A stretch of 64,000 nucleotides of DNA, from assembly GCA_947498775.1 (NCBI GenBank), contig CANMLL010000019.1:1-64000 (forward strand), read 5' to 3'. Under the pieces are notes generated by a model. The model worked only from the letters and a program-made list of their open reading frames with translations, made no database searches and was not told where the DNA came from. This stretch comes from an uncultured Aquimarina sp. Its GTDB lineage: Bacteria; Bacteroidota; Bacteroidia; Flavobacteriales; Flavobacteriaceae. Below are positions 33,728 to 43,015 of the stretch, piece after piece (the stretch's first letter is position 1; each line of letters begins with the position of its first letter). Made by a program: the position numbers and the translations under genes.

Positions 33728-35149
33728 TTATCTATAGCTTCTTGGCCCTAAAAAAGCAGCGGTAGTAGTTTCGATTAATTTATCATTGCTATATACGCCT
33801 ATCTTCACTTTGTCTTTGTCTCCGCTAAGAGCAGAAGCGTTAACTTCAATAAACAGCGTTCCTTCAGCCAGTCCTTGCTTTGGAACTGTAAAGTTTATGT
33901 GCGTCACAAGTTCTATTTTTCCTTTATGTGATAATAGTTCAAAATGAACATCTTCGATATCATCAGTAGTTTTGTTAACCAACTTATAGGTGTACACGTT
34001 GCTAATGATATTATTTTCTTTTCTTTCATAGAGTTGCCCTGGCAGCCTTAGAATATTGGCTTCGACATCATTTCTTAAGAATGACATTCCGATTAAAACA
34101 CCGGTTAAGATGAAAAGCACAGCACTATATCCTTTAAGTCTAGGTGTAAATTTGAATTTCGCTTTTTTTGCAATATTTTCTTCGCTGGCATAGCGAATTA
34201 GCCCTTTGGGTAGATTTACACTTTCCATCATGTGATCGCAAGCATCAATACATGCCGTACAGTTGACACACTCTAATTGTGTTCCGTTTCGAATATCGAT
34301 TCCGGTAGGGCAGACATGCACACACTGGAAGCAATCAATACAATCCCCCTTTCCGGTAGATGGGCGATCTTCATTCTTCTTAAATTTTGCTCGGCCCGTT
34401 TCTTTTTCCCCTCTTTTGTAATCATAGGCTACAACAATAGATTTTGAATCTAATAGTACACCTTGCAAACGACCATAAGGACATGCGATAATACATACCT
34501 GTTCTCTAAACCACGCAAATACAAAATAGAAAACACCCGTAAATATTAATAATGATATTAATGTACTAACATGTTTAAACGGCCCATCGATAATGTATCG
34601 TAATAGTTGATCACTACCAATAAGATAAGCCAGAAAAATATTGGCTATCAAGAAGGAAATAACAAAGAATATGATCCATTTGGTTACACGTTTTCTTATT
34701 TTTTCAGTATTCCAGGACTGTTTGTCCAGACGAATTTGTTTACCACGATCACCTTCGATCCAATATTCAATTCTTCTAAAAACCATTTCCATAAAAATAG
34801 TTTGTGGACAGACCCAACCACAAAATAACCTTCCGAAAGCAACGGTAAAAAGGGTGATAAAAATTACTCCAATAATCATCGATATTACAAACAAATGAAA
34901 ATCTTGAGGCCAAAAAGGAGCTCCAAAAATATTGAAACGACGTTCTAATACATTGAAAAGTAAAAACTGATTTCCGTTAATTTTAATAAACGGAGCAGAA
35001 AATAAAAAAATCAGCAACCCGTAACTAACCCATTTACGATACTCATAAAATTTACCACTAGGTTTTTTAGGATACACCCAGGCGCGTTTTCCTTCCTCAT
35101 TTACAGTAGCAATCGAATCTCTGAATTTTTCGTTTATTGGTGTTTCCAA
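33728..35149 (-). CDS. ccoG: cbb3 oxidase accessory ferredoxin CcoG/FixG
   Basis: 473 residues, about five membrane segments. The cluster-binding region near 265-312 contains CIDCFQCVHVCPTG and CVNCTACIDACDH, two 4Fe-4S sites. The membrane part has the CGWVCPQT motif. CcoG is known as a cupric reductase supplying Cu(I) for cbb3 oxidase. The C-terminal domain (about 370-473) is the immunoglobulin-like IG domain of the family. Confidence 0.95.
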   Translation of the reverse strand: METPINEKFRDSIATVNEEGKRAWVYPKKPSGKFYEYRKWVSYGLLIFLFSAPFIKINGNQFLLFNVLERRFNIFGAPFWPQDFHLFVISMIIGVIFITLFTVAFGRLFCGWVCPQTIFMEMVFRRIEYWIEGDRGKQIRLDKQSWNTEKIRKRVTKWIIFFVISFLIANIFLAYLIGSDQLLRYIIDGPFKHVSTLISLLIFTGVFYFVFAWFREQVCIIACPYGRLQGVLLDSKSIVVAYDYKRGEKETGRAKFKKNEDRPSTGKGDCIDCFQCVHVCPTGIDIRNGTQLECVNCTACIDACDHMMESVNLPKGLIRYASEENIAKKAKFKFTPRLKGYSAVLFILTGVLIGMSFLRNDVEANILRLPGQLYERKENNIISNVYTYKLVNKTTDDIEDVHFELLSHKGKIELVTHINFTVPKQGLAEGTLFIEVNASALSGDKDKVKIGVYSNDKLIETTTAAFLGPRSYR

Positions 35150-35177
35150 TAGAGTTTTGGTTTTATAAAAATTTTGA

Positions 35178-35265
35178 AGTCCCTTCTCCTTGGGGAGAAG
35201 GTTAGGATGGGGGGATTTTTAATGAACACCCTCACCTTAATCCTCTCCCTCAAGGGAGAGGAAAC
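35178..35265. repeat. paired-hairpin intergenic repeat, copy 1
   Basis: 88 bp between ccoP and ccoG. Two hairpins: CTTCTCC/GGAGAAG on the left and CCTCTCCCT/AGGGAGAGG on the right, arranged head to head. A second copy, 88 bp and with about five differences, is at 36456-36543. Confidence 0.85.
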
Positions 35266-35280
35266 TCTTTCTTACATATT

Positions 35281-36240
35281 TTAATTCATAGCATTTGTTA
35301 TAGCCGTCGAGTCAGAGGCAGTTTCTAGAATCTCTTCTTCAGCAGGTTCTTCCTTTGGTGTATCTGGATCAACCCATATTTCCCCTTGAGCTTCTTTAGG
35401 TTCTGCAGGAGTTGTACCTACGAGTGTGAGGAGATAACTTGCTACCTGAGCCATTTCAGCAGGTTTCAAGGTTTGTTTCCAGGCAACCATTCCCTTACCG
35501 TCTCGTCCTCCTTCAGAAATCGTACGGAATACATTTTTAATTCCTCCTCCTAGAATCCAATACTCATCGGTAAGATTAGGTCCAATACCGCCACCACCAT
35601 CAGCCTTATGACATGCCACACAGTTGGTTGCAAAAATTGCTTTTCCCGCACTAAGATCGGATGCATCGGTTAGCAGGGTTACGGTATTGATATCTACCAG
35701 ATCTTTGGCCGTCTTTTTATATTCTTCTATAGCAATTTTGGCTTCGGCAATTTCAGTTTCATATTCTTCGGTTTGGGTATAATCATTAAATACATGGAAA
35801 CGAGCTAGATATATCACTCCGAATATAATTGTGGCATAAAAACCCCATACCCACCAAGGTGGAAGATTATTATCCAGTTCTTTGATACCATCATAGTTAT
35901 GATCTAGAATGATCTCTTCTTCTTCTTCAACCGGTTTGCTGTCTAGAAGTTTTAAATAGGTGTCCTTAAACCATCTAAATTGGCTTTCCTTTTTTACTTT
36001 TTCGGCAAGTAAATAACGTTCTTGCGCTTCCGGTTTTAACGATTGAAATAGTACATTTTTGAATGCGGCAAAACTAATTTCAATAGCGATGGCAAAAAGA
36101 AAAACTATTCCAATAATTAACCAGGCAAGTGGTTCTGCTATAAAGGCCGATGCTGAACCAGAATCAACCGTAAGCTCTATTAATATATATGCAATGAGTA
36201 AAAAAGCAAGTACTCGTAAATATGATGCGGTCGTCCTCAT
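35281..36240 (-). CDS. ccoP: cbb3-type cytochrome c oxidase subunit CcoP
   Basis: 319 residues. Two or three membrane segments in the N-terminal half, then a cytochrome c domain with NCVACHKADGGGGIGPNLTD. Only one CxxCH is present, whereas proteobacterial CcoP has two; this shorter form is common in Bacteroidota. It shuttles electrons to the CcoO/N unit. Its ATG overlaps the end of ccoQ by 4 bp. Acidic C-terminal tail rich in Glu/Pro. Confidence 0.95.
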   Translation of the reverse strand: MRTTASYLRVLAFLLIAYILIELTVDSGSASAFIAEPLAWLIIGIVFLFAIAIEISFAAFKNVLFQSLKPEAQERYLLAEKVKKESQFRWFKDTYLKLLDSKPVEEEEEIILDHNYDGIKELDNNLPPWWVWGFYATIIFGVIYLARFHVFNDYTQTEEYETEIAEAKIAIEEYKKTAKDLVDINTVTLLTDASDLSAGKAIFATNCVACHKADGGGGIGPNLTDEYWILGGGIKNVFRTISEGGRDGKGMVAWKQTLKPAEMAQVASYLLTLVGTTPAEPKEAQGEIWVDPDTPKEEPAEEEILETASDSTAITNAMN

Positions 36241-36428
36241 AGTGTGTAGTCTTTATCGTTTTCGGTTTCTAATGGAATGTTACTAACTTCTTTGATGTGT
36301 TCTTTTTTGGCCGTGAATACCCACCAGAATAAGGCGGCAAAGAAGATGAAAAATATAAGCAGGGAAATCATGGGATAGATCTCTATGCCTTCAATACTTT
36401 CCATATGACCTTTTACAAATTTTAGCAT
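36237..36428 (-). CDS. ccoQ: CcoQ-like small subunit
   Basis: 63 residues with one membrane helix (about 19-38, LLIFFIFFAALFWWVFTAK) and a charged tail, as in CcoQ/FixQ. It overlaps ccoP by 4 bp. The repeat at 36456-36543 separates it from ccoNO. Confidence 0.85.
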   Translation of the reverse strand: MLKFVKGHMESIEGIEIYPMISLLIFFIFFAALFWWVFTAKKEHIKEVSNIPLETENDKDYTL

Positions 36429-36455
36429 GACGTTAGTTTTTTAATAGCTATTTGC

Positions 36456-36543
36456 AGTCCCTTCTCCTTGGGGAGAAGGTTAGGATGAGGGGATTTTTGA
36501 TTAACACCCTCACCTTAATCCTCTCCCTCGAGAGAGAGGAAAC
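36456..36543. repeat. paired-hairpin intergenic repeat, copy 2
   Basis: 88 bp between ccoNO and ccoQ, matching 35178-35265 in 83 of 88 positions by eye, with the same two hairpins. A transcript of the operon would fold here. Confidence 0.85.
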
Positions 36544-36554
36544 CTAGAATTCAA

Positions 36555-38750
36555 TTACTTATTACCTACAATTTCTTCGGTTTTTACCTTAATATCGGTT
36601 CCTAATCGCTGTATATAGGCAATTAAGGCAACCACTTCTCGGTTTCGCATTTCAACAAAATCCAACCCATTTTCTTTTGCATATTTTTTATCTGCTTCAT
36701 AGGTTTTGGCAAAATCGGGATCAGTGTACAGATTTTTTTCGATCTGAGTGGCTTGTTCATCCATCCACCGCTGCGCTCTGGCTATTTCCTCTGGTGTGTA
36801 GGGCACTCCAAGGGAGACCATTGCTTCCATTTTTGTTTCTGTTTGCGATCGATCGAGCTTGTTTTTGATTAACCATTTATAACTTGGCATGATGGAGCCG
36901 GATGAGGTACTTTGTGGATCATAAAAGTGATTCAAATGCCAGTTATCTGAATATTTTCCGCCAATACGCATCAGATCAGGTCCGGTACGTTTACTTCCCC
37001 AAAGGAAAGGATGATCGTATACATATTCTCCAGCTTTAGAATACTCGCCATATCGTTCTACTTCACTTCGGAAAGGACGTATCATTTGCGAGTGGCAAGA
37101 CACGCAACTTTCTCTGATGTAAAGATCTCTACCTTCAAGCTCAAGAGGGGTGTAAGGTTTTACACTGGTAATGGTTGGAATATTCGAATCTACCATTAAC
37201 GTAGGTATGATCTGTACAGCACCCCCTATTAGGATAGCAATAGTAGCAAAGATGGTTAATTTTACCGGTCTTCTTTCTAACCAGGTATGGTATCCTTCTT
37301 TTGCGGTTCTATGTCTAGTTACTTTGGTTAACGGAGCGGCCTCTGCCAACTCATCGGTCACTTTACTACCATTTCTTACAGTCTGAACTACATTATAAAG
37401 CATAATGAAAACCCCCAAGATATAGATACTTCCACCTATAGCACGCATCCAGTACATCGGGATAATTTCGTTTACGGTTTCCAAGAAATTACCGTACACA
37501 AGGCTTCCATCGGGATTAAATTGTTTCCACATAGAAGCTTGTACAAATCCTGCAACATACATTGGCAATGCGTACATGATGATTCCTAATGTACCTAACC
37601 AGAAATGTGCGTTTGCCAATCCTGTAGACCATAATTTGGTTTTAAATAATCTAGGAATTAACCAATACGCCATTCCGAAGGTTAAAAATCCATTCCATGC
37701 CAAGGCACCCACATGTACATGAGCAATAACCCAGTCGCTAAAGTGCGCAATAGCATTTACATTTTTTAAAGAAAGCATAGGGCCCTCAAACGTTGCCATA
37801 CCGTATCCGGTAATAGCCACTACCATAAATTTCAAAACTGGATCTGTGCGTACTTTATCCCATGCACCACGAAGGGTAAGTAATCCATTGATCATACCTC
37901 CCCAAGACGGAGCGATCAACATTATCGAAAATGCAACCCCAAGATTTTGTGCCCAATCTGGTAAGGAAGAATATAATAAGTGGTGAGGCCCTGCCCAGAT
38001 GTATATAAAGATCAGCGACCAGAAATGTACTATTGATAATCTATATGAATATACAGGTCTGTTTGCTGCTTTTGGGATGAAGTAATACATTAACCCCAAG
38101 AAAGGTGTGGTTAGGAAGAATGCTACTGCATTATGCCCATACCACCATTGCACCAAGGCATCCTGTACTCCTGCGTATACTGAGTAACTTTTTAAAGCAC
38201 TTACCGGAAGTTCAAGACTGTTAAAAATGTGAAGAACAGCAACTGTTACTACGGTTGCGAGGTAAAACCATATCGCTACATACAAATGGCGTTGTCTTCT
38301 TTTTAGAATAGTCCCTATGAGATTCCATCCAAAAACTACCCAAATTACTGCAATTGCAATATCAAATGGCCATTCTAGCTCGGCATATTCTTTTGAAGTT
38401 GTAAATCCTAGCGGAAGTGTAATTGCGGCTCCTACGATAATCAATTGCCATCCCCAGAAGTTAATATTACTAAGGAGATCACTAAACATCCTGGTTTTCA
38501 ACAATCGCTGTGTAGAATAATATACCCCTGCATAAATAGCATTACCCACAAAAGCGAAGATAACTGCATTGGTATGTAATGGTCTTAATCGACCAAAACT
38601 TAACCATGAGATACCATCGGTGAGGTTGGGGAATAAAAACATAAATGCCAGCAGGAGTCCGACTGCCATCCCCACAACACCCCAAAGCATTGTGGCATAC
38701 AAGAATTTTTTTACGATTTTGTTATCGTAATAGAACTGTTCCATTTCCAT
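36555..38750 (-). CDS. ccoNO: fused cbb3 oxidase subunits CcoN-CcoO
   Basis: 731 residues. The first about 470 are CcoN, the heme-copper subunit with about twelve helices; histidine ligands are in RPLHTNAV, WYGHNAV, GPHHLLYS and VIAHVHVGAL. After a linker the CcoO part begins (about 500) with one helix and the heme site RESCVSCHSQM. The natural fusion is characteristic of Bacteroidota. It reduces oxygen at high affinity. Second in an operon ccoS-NO-Q-P-G-H-SafE driven by the operator at 38997-39008. Confidence 0.95.
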   Translation of the reverse strand: MEMEQFYYDNKIVKKFLYATMLWGVVGMAVGLLLAFMFLFPNLTDGISWLSFGRLRPLHTNAVIFAFVGNAIYAGVYYSTQRLLKTRMFSDLLSNINFWGWQLIIVGAAITLPLGFTTSKEYAELEWPFDIAIAVIWVVFGWNLIGTILKRRQRHLYVAIWFYLATVVTVAVLHIFNSLELPVSALKSYSVYAGVQDALVQWWYGHNAVAFFLTTPFLGLMYYFIPKAANRPVYSYRLSIVHFWSLIFIYIWAGPHHLLYSSLPDWAQNLGVAFSIMLIAPSWGGMINGLLTLRGAWDKVRTDPVLKFMVVAITGYGMATFEGPMLSLKNVNAIAHFSDWVIAHVHVGALAWNGFLTFGMAYWLIPRLFKTKLWSTGLANAHFWLGTLGIIMYALPMYVAGFVQASMWKQFNPDGSLVYGNFLETVNEIIPMYWMRAIGGSIYILGVFIMLYNVVQTVRNGSKVTDELAEAAPLTKVTRHRTAKEGYHTWLERRPVKLTIFATIAILIGGAVQIIPTLMVDSNIPTITSVKPYTPLELEGRDLYIRESCVSCHSQMIRPFRSEVERYGEYSKAGEYVYDHPFLWGSKRTGPDLMRIGGKYSDNWHLNHFYDPQSTSSGSIMPSYKWLIKNKLDRSQTETKMEAMVSLGVPYTPEEIARAQRWMDEQATQIEKNLYTDPDFAKTYEADKKYAKENGLDFVEMRNREVVALIAYIQRLGTDIKVKTEEIVGNK

Positions 38751-38751
38751 A

Positions 38752-38946
38752 TTAAGATTGTTTAGTTTTAGGTGGTACTGAAGATTTTTCCTTGCTTTCT
38801 TTTACGAGTTCGTCTTCAAAAAGCATACGTACAGAAGGAGTATAGACGTCATCGTACTGACCATTTCTAACCGAAAAAATGAATGCTACGAAAAAGATAA
38901 TGGCAACAACAATGCTAATCGTTAAGAGTACATAAATAACACCCAT
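38752..38946 (-). CDS. ccoS: cbb3 oxidase maturation protein CcoS
   Basis: 64 residues: one N-terminal membrane helix followed by a soluble tail with SVRMLFEDE. CcoS is required for cofactor insertion into CcoN. First gene of the operon, one base ahead of ccoNO. Confidence 0.9.
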   Translation of the reverse strand: MGVIYVLLTISIVVAIIFFVAFIFSVRNGQYDDVYTPSVRMLFEDELVKESKEKSSVPPKTKQS

Positions 38947-38996
38947 ACTTATTTTGATTATGCCTCAAAAGTATGTGTGAACCTTTTCTTAAAAAA

Positions 38997-39008
38997 TGAC
39001 ATTTGTCA
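38997..39008 (-). promoter_or_regulatory. FNR/FixK-like operator for the cco operon
   Basis: TGACatttGTCA, a perfect dyad. The minus-strand -7 box TACTTTTG, a full consensus match, is at 38966-38973, centre distance exactly 33 bp. Confidence 0.85.
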
Positions 39009-39087
39009 GGTTTTATTTTGAAAAGAAAGTACGGGCTCAATTACCAGTAAAATTTAACTTTTCTTGAATTATTAATTGAAAAAGTAT

Positions 39088-40308
39088 TTATTTTCCTTTG
39101 AATTGCAACCTTCCAGTTTCTATTTTGATTGCTGTTTTGGCCAAAATTGTAAATATAAAAGCTCCCAGGGCCCATATCCCAATAGTTACTCCTATCTCGA
39201 TTCCTGTTGGGGTGTATTCCGCAATTTTTCCATAAGGCCCAGGGATAAATCCAGGTACAATTAATCCAAATCCTTTTTCGATCCAGATAGCTACAAATAG
39301 AATGAAACAAGCAAAATATAATACATTCAGATTATTACGCAGTTTACCGAAGGTAAGAATTATAGTTGCCAACACATTCAAAGGAATCGCGGTCCAAATC
39401 CAAGGTAGTAAAGCTGTTTTACCTTGCAAACCAAAGAATAAATAATAGGCACTTTCACTATGATGTGTTGGGGCATAAAATTCTTTAAATAATTCGGATA
39501 CCAACATGATCAGGTTGATCTGAGCAGCAACAGCAACGATCATTCCGATTTTCTTAATGGTTTTGTCTTCAATTTTGAATTCTGTAAAGTTCCTGATAAT
39601 TGCCAGCACCAAAATAATTAGAGCAGGTCCAGCAGCAAAAGCTGACGCTAAAAATCGAGGGCCTAATAGTGCATTGTTCCAAAATGGCCTTGCTTGTAAT
39701 CCCTGATATAAGAAAGCTGTTACCAGGTGAATGGCTACTGCCCAAAAAACGGACAAGATTGCTCCCGGAACATATATTTTAGGGTCTGGAGTTTTTCCTT
39801 GATATCGTCTAAATAAGATGTAAAAAGGGATCGAAATATTCAAAAATAAATATCCATTAAGAACAATAACATCCCAGGTGAGCATAGAATTTGGGAAATT
39901 AAACACTCCAATCCCAGGTATCATGTGCCATAATACTGAAGGTCCTCCCATATCGGCAACTACAAAAGCCAAACACATAATGAGTGCCGCTACAGCCAAT
40001 CCTTCACCAATAAGTACGGCTTGTTTAAAATCTATATCCTTTAATACATAGGTAGGCATCACTAGCATTACAGCTGCTGCTGCAACCCCAACCAAAAATG
40101 TAAAATTGGAGATGTATAATCCCCAACTCACGCGATCGGTCATCCCGGTTGCACTTAAACCAAATTCTAACTGCACGGAATAGCAATACATACCTACAAG
40201 CATTACAAAGGTTAAAAATGCCATCCATAAATGATATTTTTTTGATCCTTGGGTAGTAACATCCAAACTGTCTTTTACTAAACTTGTAAAAACTTTAAGT
40301 CGTCTCAT
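39088..40308 (-). CDS. NrfD/PsrC-like quinol-interacting membrane protein
   Basis: 406 residues, about ten membrane helices of the NrfD/PsrC/ActC family. These proteins bind menaquinol and hand electrons to an attached iron-sulfur protein. The order FeS protein then NrfD matches NrfCD, PsrBC and DmsBC modules. As there is no napC or napGH in the window, this protein and the adjacent FeS protein probably feed the nitrate reductase. The end of the nap operon; a 22-bp palindrome lies upstream of the first gene. Confidence 0.85.
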   Translation of the reverse strand: MRRLKVFTSLVKDSLDVTTQGSKKYHLWMAFLTFVMLVGMYCYSVQLEFGLSATGMTDRVSWGLYISNFTFLVGVAAAAVMLVMPTYVLKDIDFKQAVLIGEGLAVAALIMCLAFVVADMGGPSVLWHMIPGIGVFNFPNSMLTWDVIVLNGYLFLNISIPFYILFRRYQGKTPDPKIYVPGAILSVFWAVAIHLVTAFLYQGLQARPFWNNALLGPRFLASAFAAGPALIILVLAIIRNFTEFKIEDKTIKKIGMIVAVAAQINLIMLVSELFKEFYAPTHHSESAYYLFFGLQGKTALLPWIWTAIPLNVLATIILTFGKLRNNLNVLYFACFILFVAIWIEKGFGLIVPGFIPGPYGKIAEYTPTGIEIGVTIGIWALGAFIFTILAKTAIKIETGRLQFKGK

Positions 40309-40368
40309 TTTAATATTTTTTTGGTGTGCCCCTAGTGGTTCAGGCTTTACACTATATCTTTTTGTTTA

Positions 40369-40440
40369 TTACTTCTCGACTACGCTCGAAGTAACAGAAA
40401 AGGATAAAGCTTGTCCTGAGCTTGTCGAAGGGCTTCAATC
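40369..40440. repeat. dispersed intergenic repeat
   Basis: Contains TTACTTCTCGACTACGCTC with a complementary GAAGTAA at its end, followed by CTTGTCCTGAGCTTGTCGAA, a well known dispersed bacterial repeat motif. Part of the motif (TCGACTACGCTC) recurs at 41643-41654, and a variant at 62760-62771. Confidence 0.7.
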
Positions 40441-40455
40441 CTTCACACAATCTTA

Positions 40456-41574
40456 TCAATCCATAAAGTACCAGAACTTTGGTTCGGTACCCAGATCTTC
40501 TTTTAACCTAAACACTTTTTTATTCTCTAGTACCCAGCGTATAGTGCTATCAGGATCTAATAAATTTCCAAAAATTCGTGCACCTGTGGGGCAGGCTTCA
40601 ACGCAGGCTGGATTTTTACCGGCTCTGGAGCGTTGCACGCAGAAAGTGCATTTTTCCATCACACCTTTTTTGCGCATACGATTTCCCAGATAATGTTGGT
40701 TTTTATTTACTTCTTCTTCGGGAACTTTGGGAGTGCTCCAGTTAAATCTTCGCCCGTCATATGGGCAAGCAGCCATACAATATCTACAACCTACACACCA
40801 GTCATAATCGATAACAACGAGTCCATCATCTTCTCTCCAGGTAGCCTGTACAGGACACACATCGACACAGGGTGGATTATCACAATGAAAACATTGGGTA
40901 CCCATATAAAAATGTCCTTCAGCCGGAACTTCGTGATAGTAGTTATCATCGGCATCATCGAACTTAAAGCCTTTTCCATCCTTCATTTCGTGAATACGAA
41001 TGTATTCCATTTGCGAATTCCTATCCTGATTGTTTTCTTCTACACAAGCACTTACACAATCCATATACCCTTGACATTTAGAAATATTAAATGCATAACC
41101 AAACAGTACATCTTCTTCAGCATTTTGAGAAGACATAGTAATCGTTTTTTCTTTGCGTAATTGATAGGAACGAACCAATCGTTCTACAGTGGCATTCCGT
41201 TCCTTATCAGTCATCAATTTGTAGTTGCCCTTGAATTGTTCTTCCCAGTCTATTTGTGCTTTTTCTTTGGCATCTTCTCCGGTGGTAACACTACATGATG
41301 TGCTAACAGCTCCGGCTCCAATTAGTAAACTCGCAGTTAGTTTCCTAAACGCGGTACGGCGATCCATTTGTACATCAAAAACTTGATCAAAACCGTCTTT
41401 CTTTCGTTCATCACCAATAGCAGCATCTACAGCAGCATCAAAATCTTCATCACTAATTTGATCGTTGGCATGAGAACCACACCCTCCGGAAGTTTTTCCA
41501 CAACCACACGATCCGGTAGATTGTTTTTTGGGACTACTAAGGTTTAGAGAAAACCATTTTTTGTTATCACTCAT
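40456..41574 (-). CDS. NrfC/DmsB-like protein with four 4Fe-4S sites
   Basis: 372 residues. The first 70 are a cytoplasm-side extension with a Cys/Gly-rich segment near 22-32; then a twin-arginine-like signal (Arg72-Arg73 in DRRTAFRKL) with lipobox-like Cys94. Four cysteine clusters follow: CQGYMDCVSAC, CFHCDNPPCVDVC, CVGCRYCMAAC and CTFCVQ...CVEAC. It is the electron-wire partner of the NrfD-like protein. The buried twin-Arg signal behind an N-terminal extension resembles Bacteroidota ActB-type proteins. Confidence 0.85.
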   Translation of the reverse strand: MSDNKKWFSLNLSSPKKQSTGSCGCGKTSGGCGSHANDQISDEDFDAAVDAAIGDERKKDGFDQVFDVQMDRRTAFRKLTASLLIGAGAVSTSCSVTTGEDAKEKAQIDWEEQFKGNYKLMTDKERNATVERLVRSYQLRKEKTITMSSQNAEEDVLFGYAFNISKCQGYMDCVSACVEENNQDRNSQMEYIRIHEMKDGKGFKFDDADDNYYHEVPAEGHFYMGTQCFHCDNPPCVDVCPVQATWREDDGLVVIDYDWCVGCRYCMAACPYDGRRFNWSTPKVPEEEVNKNQHYLGNRMRKKGVMEKCTFCVQRSRAGKNPACVEACPTGARIFGNLLDPDSTIRWVLENKKVFRLKEDLGTEPKFWYFMD

Positions 41575-41603
41575 AAATTAATATTTATAAAGTTGAATGC
41601 TCC

Positions 41604-41664
41604 GTCATATTGAACGGAGTCAAGATATTTTTCATTATACACTTCGACTACGCTCAGTGTGACA
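41604..41664. repeat. REP-like inverted repeat
   Basis: Left arm GTCATATTGAACGGAGTCAAG and right arm CTTCGACTACGCTCAGTGTGAC are imperfect complements (roughly 16 of 21 pairs). It lies between the tetraheme cytochrome and the FeS protein genes. Confidence 0.7.
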
Positions 41665-41694
41665 GGTATGTTATATTGTATCTTCAATTTTATA

Positions 41695-42318
41695 TTATTC
41701 TCTTTCTTTTACTTTTTGAGAATTAAACCCTGCCGGCCATCTGGTGTCAAAACCAGGTTTATGTGGGTTGTGGCAATTCACACAGGTCATTGATGCTCTT
41801 GGTGGTGCCCAACCCGCAACTTTTTTACCATGTGCGCCTCCTTTCCAATCCTTAAACTGTTTGCTATGGCATTGACTACACAACTTATAACTACGATTAA
41901 AATCGATCGAATTACCGGTTAAACTTTGTAGATTATTCATATCCTCACCATTATGACAGGTAATACAATTCATAGTATTTAAATCGGCATGTGCTAACTT
42001 TATGTCCCAATGTGCCTTTTTAATAGTATCATTGCTTTTTAATTCCCGTAATGGTTTTGTGTGACATTCTGTACAGGCATATGATTTTATCTGACTCTTT
42101 CTTTCGGGAATTAAAAACGTATGTACTCCTTCTGTAATTTCTATGGTTTCAATTCCTTCCAAAAGTTGTTCTGAAGAAATAGAGGTGCCGTGATAATTTT
42201 TACTTTCGGCTTCTATTTTATCGGTGATATTATGATATTCTCCTTCGTTATGTTTACAAGAAAAAAGTATACAAATGAAGGTACAGCCTAAAATATATAT
42301 ATAATTTTTTTTAATCAT
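41695..42318 (-). CDS. tetraheme cytochrome c lipoprotein
   Basis: 207 residues. Lipobox ending at Cys21. Four heme sites: Cys82-His86, Cys118-His122, Cys147-His151 and Cys179-His183. The spacing resembles small multiheme proteins of the NapC/cytochrome c3 type but without an N-terminal transmembrane anchor; a lipid would tether it instead. It may carry electrons between the FeS protein and NapB/NapA. Its start overlaps the napB-like gene by 8 bp. Confidence 0.85.
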   Translation of the reverse strand: MIKKNYIYILGCTFICILFSCKHNEGEYHNITDKIEAESKNYHGTSISSEQLLEGIETIEITEGVHTFLIPERKSQIKSYACTECHTKPLRELKSNDTIKKAHWDIKLAHADLNTMNCITCHNGEDMNNLQSLTGNSIDFNRSYKLCSQCHSKQFKDWKGGAHGKKVAGWAPPRASMTCVNCHNPHKPGFDTRWPAGFNSQKVKERE

Positions 42319-43012
42319 TTTGACGGCTATTAGTTCTTGTGAAAATTTCTACATCAACATACTCACGAGTATCAGGAACGTGACATTGCCGACAGTTTAT
42401 TCTTTCTGGATGCGTAACCCGAATCTCTTTTGGTGCTGCCGGGCCTGCATGACAGGACAAACAGTTCTCCCTCATTTGGATATCATGTGGCATCATCGGA
42501 GGGCTGCCAAGCAAAGCATTATTTACACCTACTTTGGGAGCATTCGCTTTTGCAAAATTTGAAGCGGTAAAAAGTGTTTCGACTTTTTGGGCTACATGAC
42601 ATTGCCTACAATTAATCAACTCGGGATGTGGAGTTACGGGTGCATAGGCATTAAATTTTTCTACAAATCCTCCATTTTGATGGCACTGTAAACAAGCATT
42701 GCCTCCTATGCCTCTTTCCCCTTTAAGTAAAGGATGCGGAATACTTGGTGGTGCTCCGGGGTATGCTCTATTGTTATAATATGTTTCTAAACTTCGTTGA
42801 TGTGTTTCGTCAACAGGCATATTAAGATATTCTAAAGCAAATTCTGATCGCGTAAATACTCCTTTTTCTGAAGGAATTTCAAGAACAGGAGTCCCATTCG
42901 TAATAGGAATGTATGCTTCTTCTAATCCTTTTTTATAGCTATAGTTCCAGATGGCTATAAACGCTATGAATAAAAGGGTGAATAATGATATGATACCTAG
43001 TCTTTTTTTCAT
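42311..43012 (-). CDS. napB: NapB-like cytochrome c with four heme sites
   Basis: 233 residues. N-terminal membrane/signal helix (7-22). The NapB hallmark AYPGAPPSIPH is at 83-93. NapB proteins have two hemes; here four CxxCH sites are seen (107-111, 135-139, 184-188, 207-211), two of them in repeated INCRQCHV contexts. It would be the direct electron donor to NapA. Immediately downstream of napA (3 bp). Confidence 0.85.
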   Translation of the reverse strand: MKKRLGIISLFTLLFIAFIAIWNYSYKKGLEEAYIPITNGTPVLEIPSEKGVFTRSEFALEYLNMPVDETHQRSLETYYNNRAYPGAPPSIPHPLLKGERGIGGNACLQCHQNGGFVEKFNAYAPVTPHPELINCRQCHVAQKVETLFTASNFAKANAPKVGVNNALLGSPPMMPHDIQMRENCLSCHAGPAAPKEIRVTHPERINCRQCHVPDTREYVDVEIFTRTNSRQND

Positions 43013-43015
43013 AAC

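Noticed and set aside
33425-33751. 108-codon plus-strand frame between ccoH and ccoG
   Set aside because: It starts inside ccoH, ends inside ccoG on the other strand, has no domain and no promoter of the recognised type.
40633-41160. 175-codon plus-strand frame
   Set aside because: It is the reverse strand of the four-cluster FeS protein, whose cysteine motifs show the true frame.
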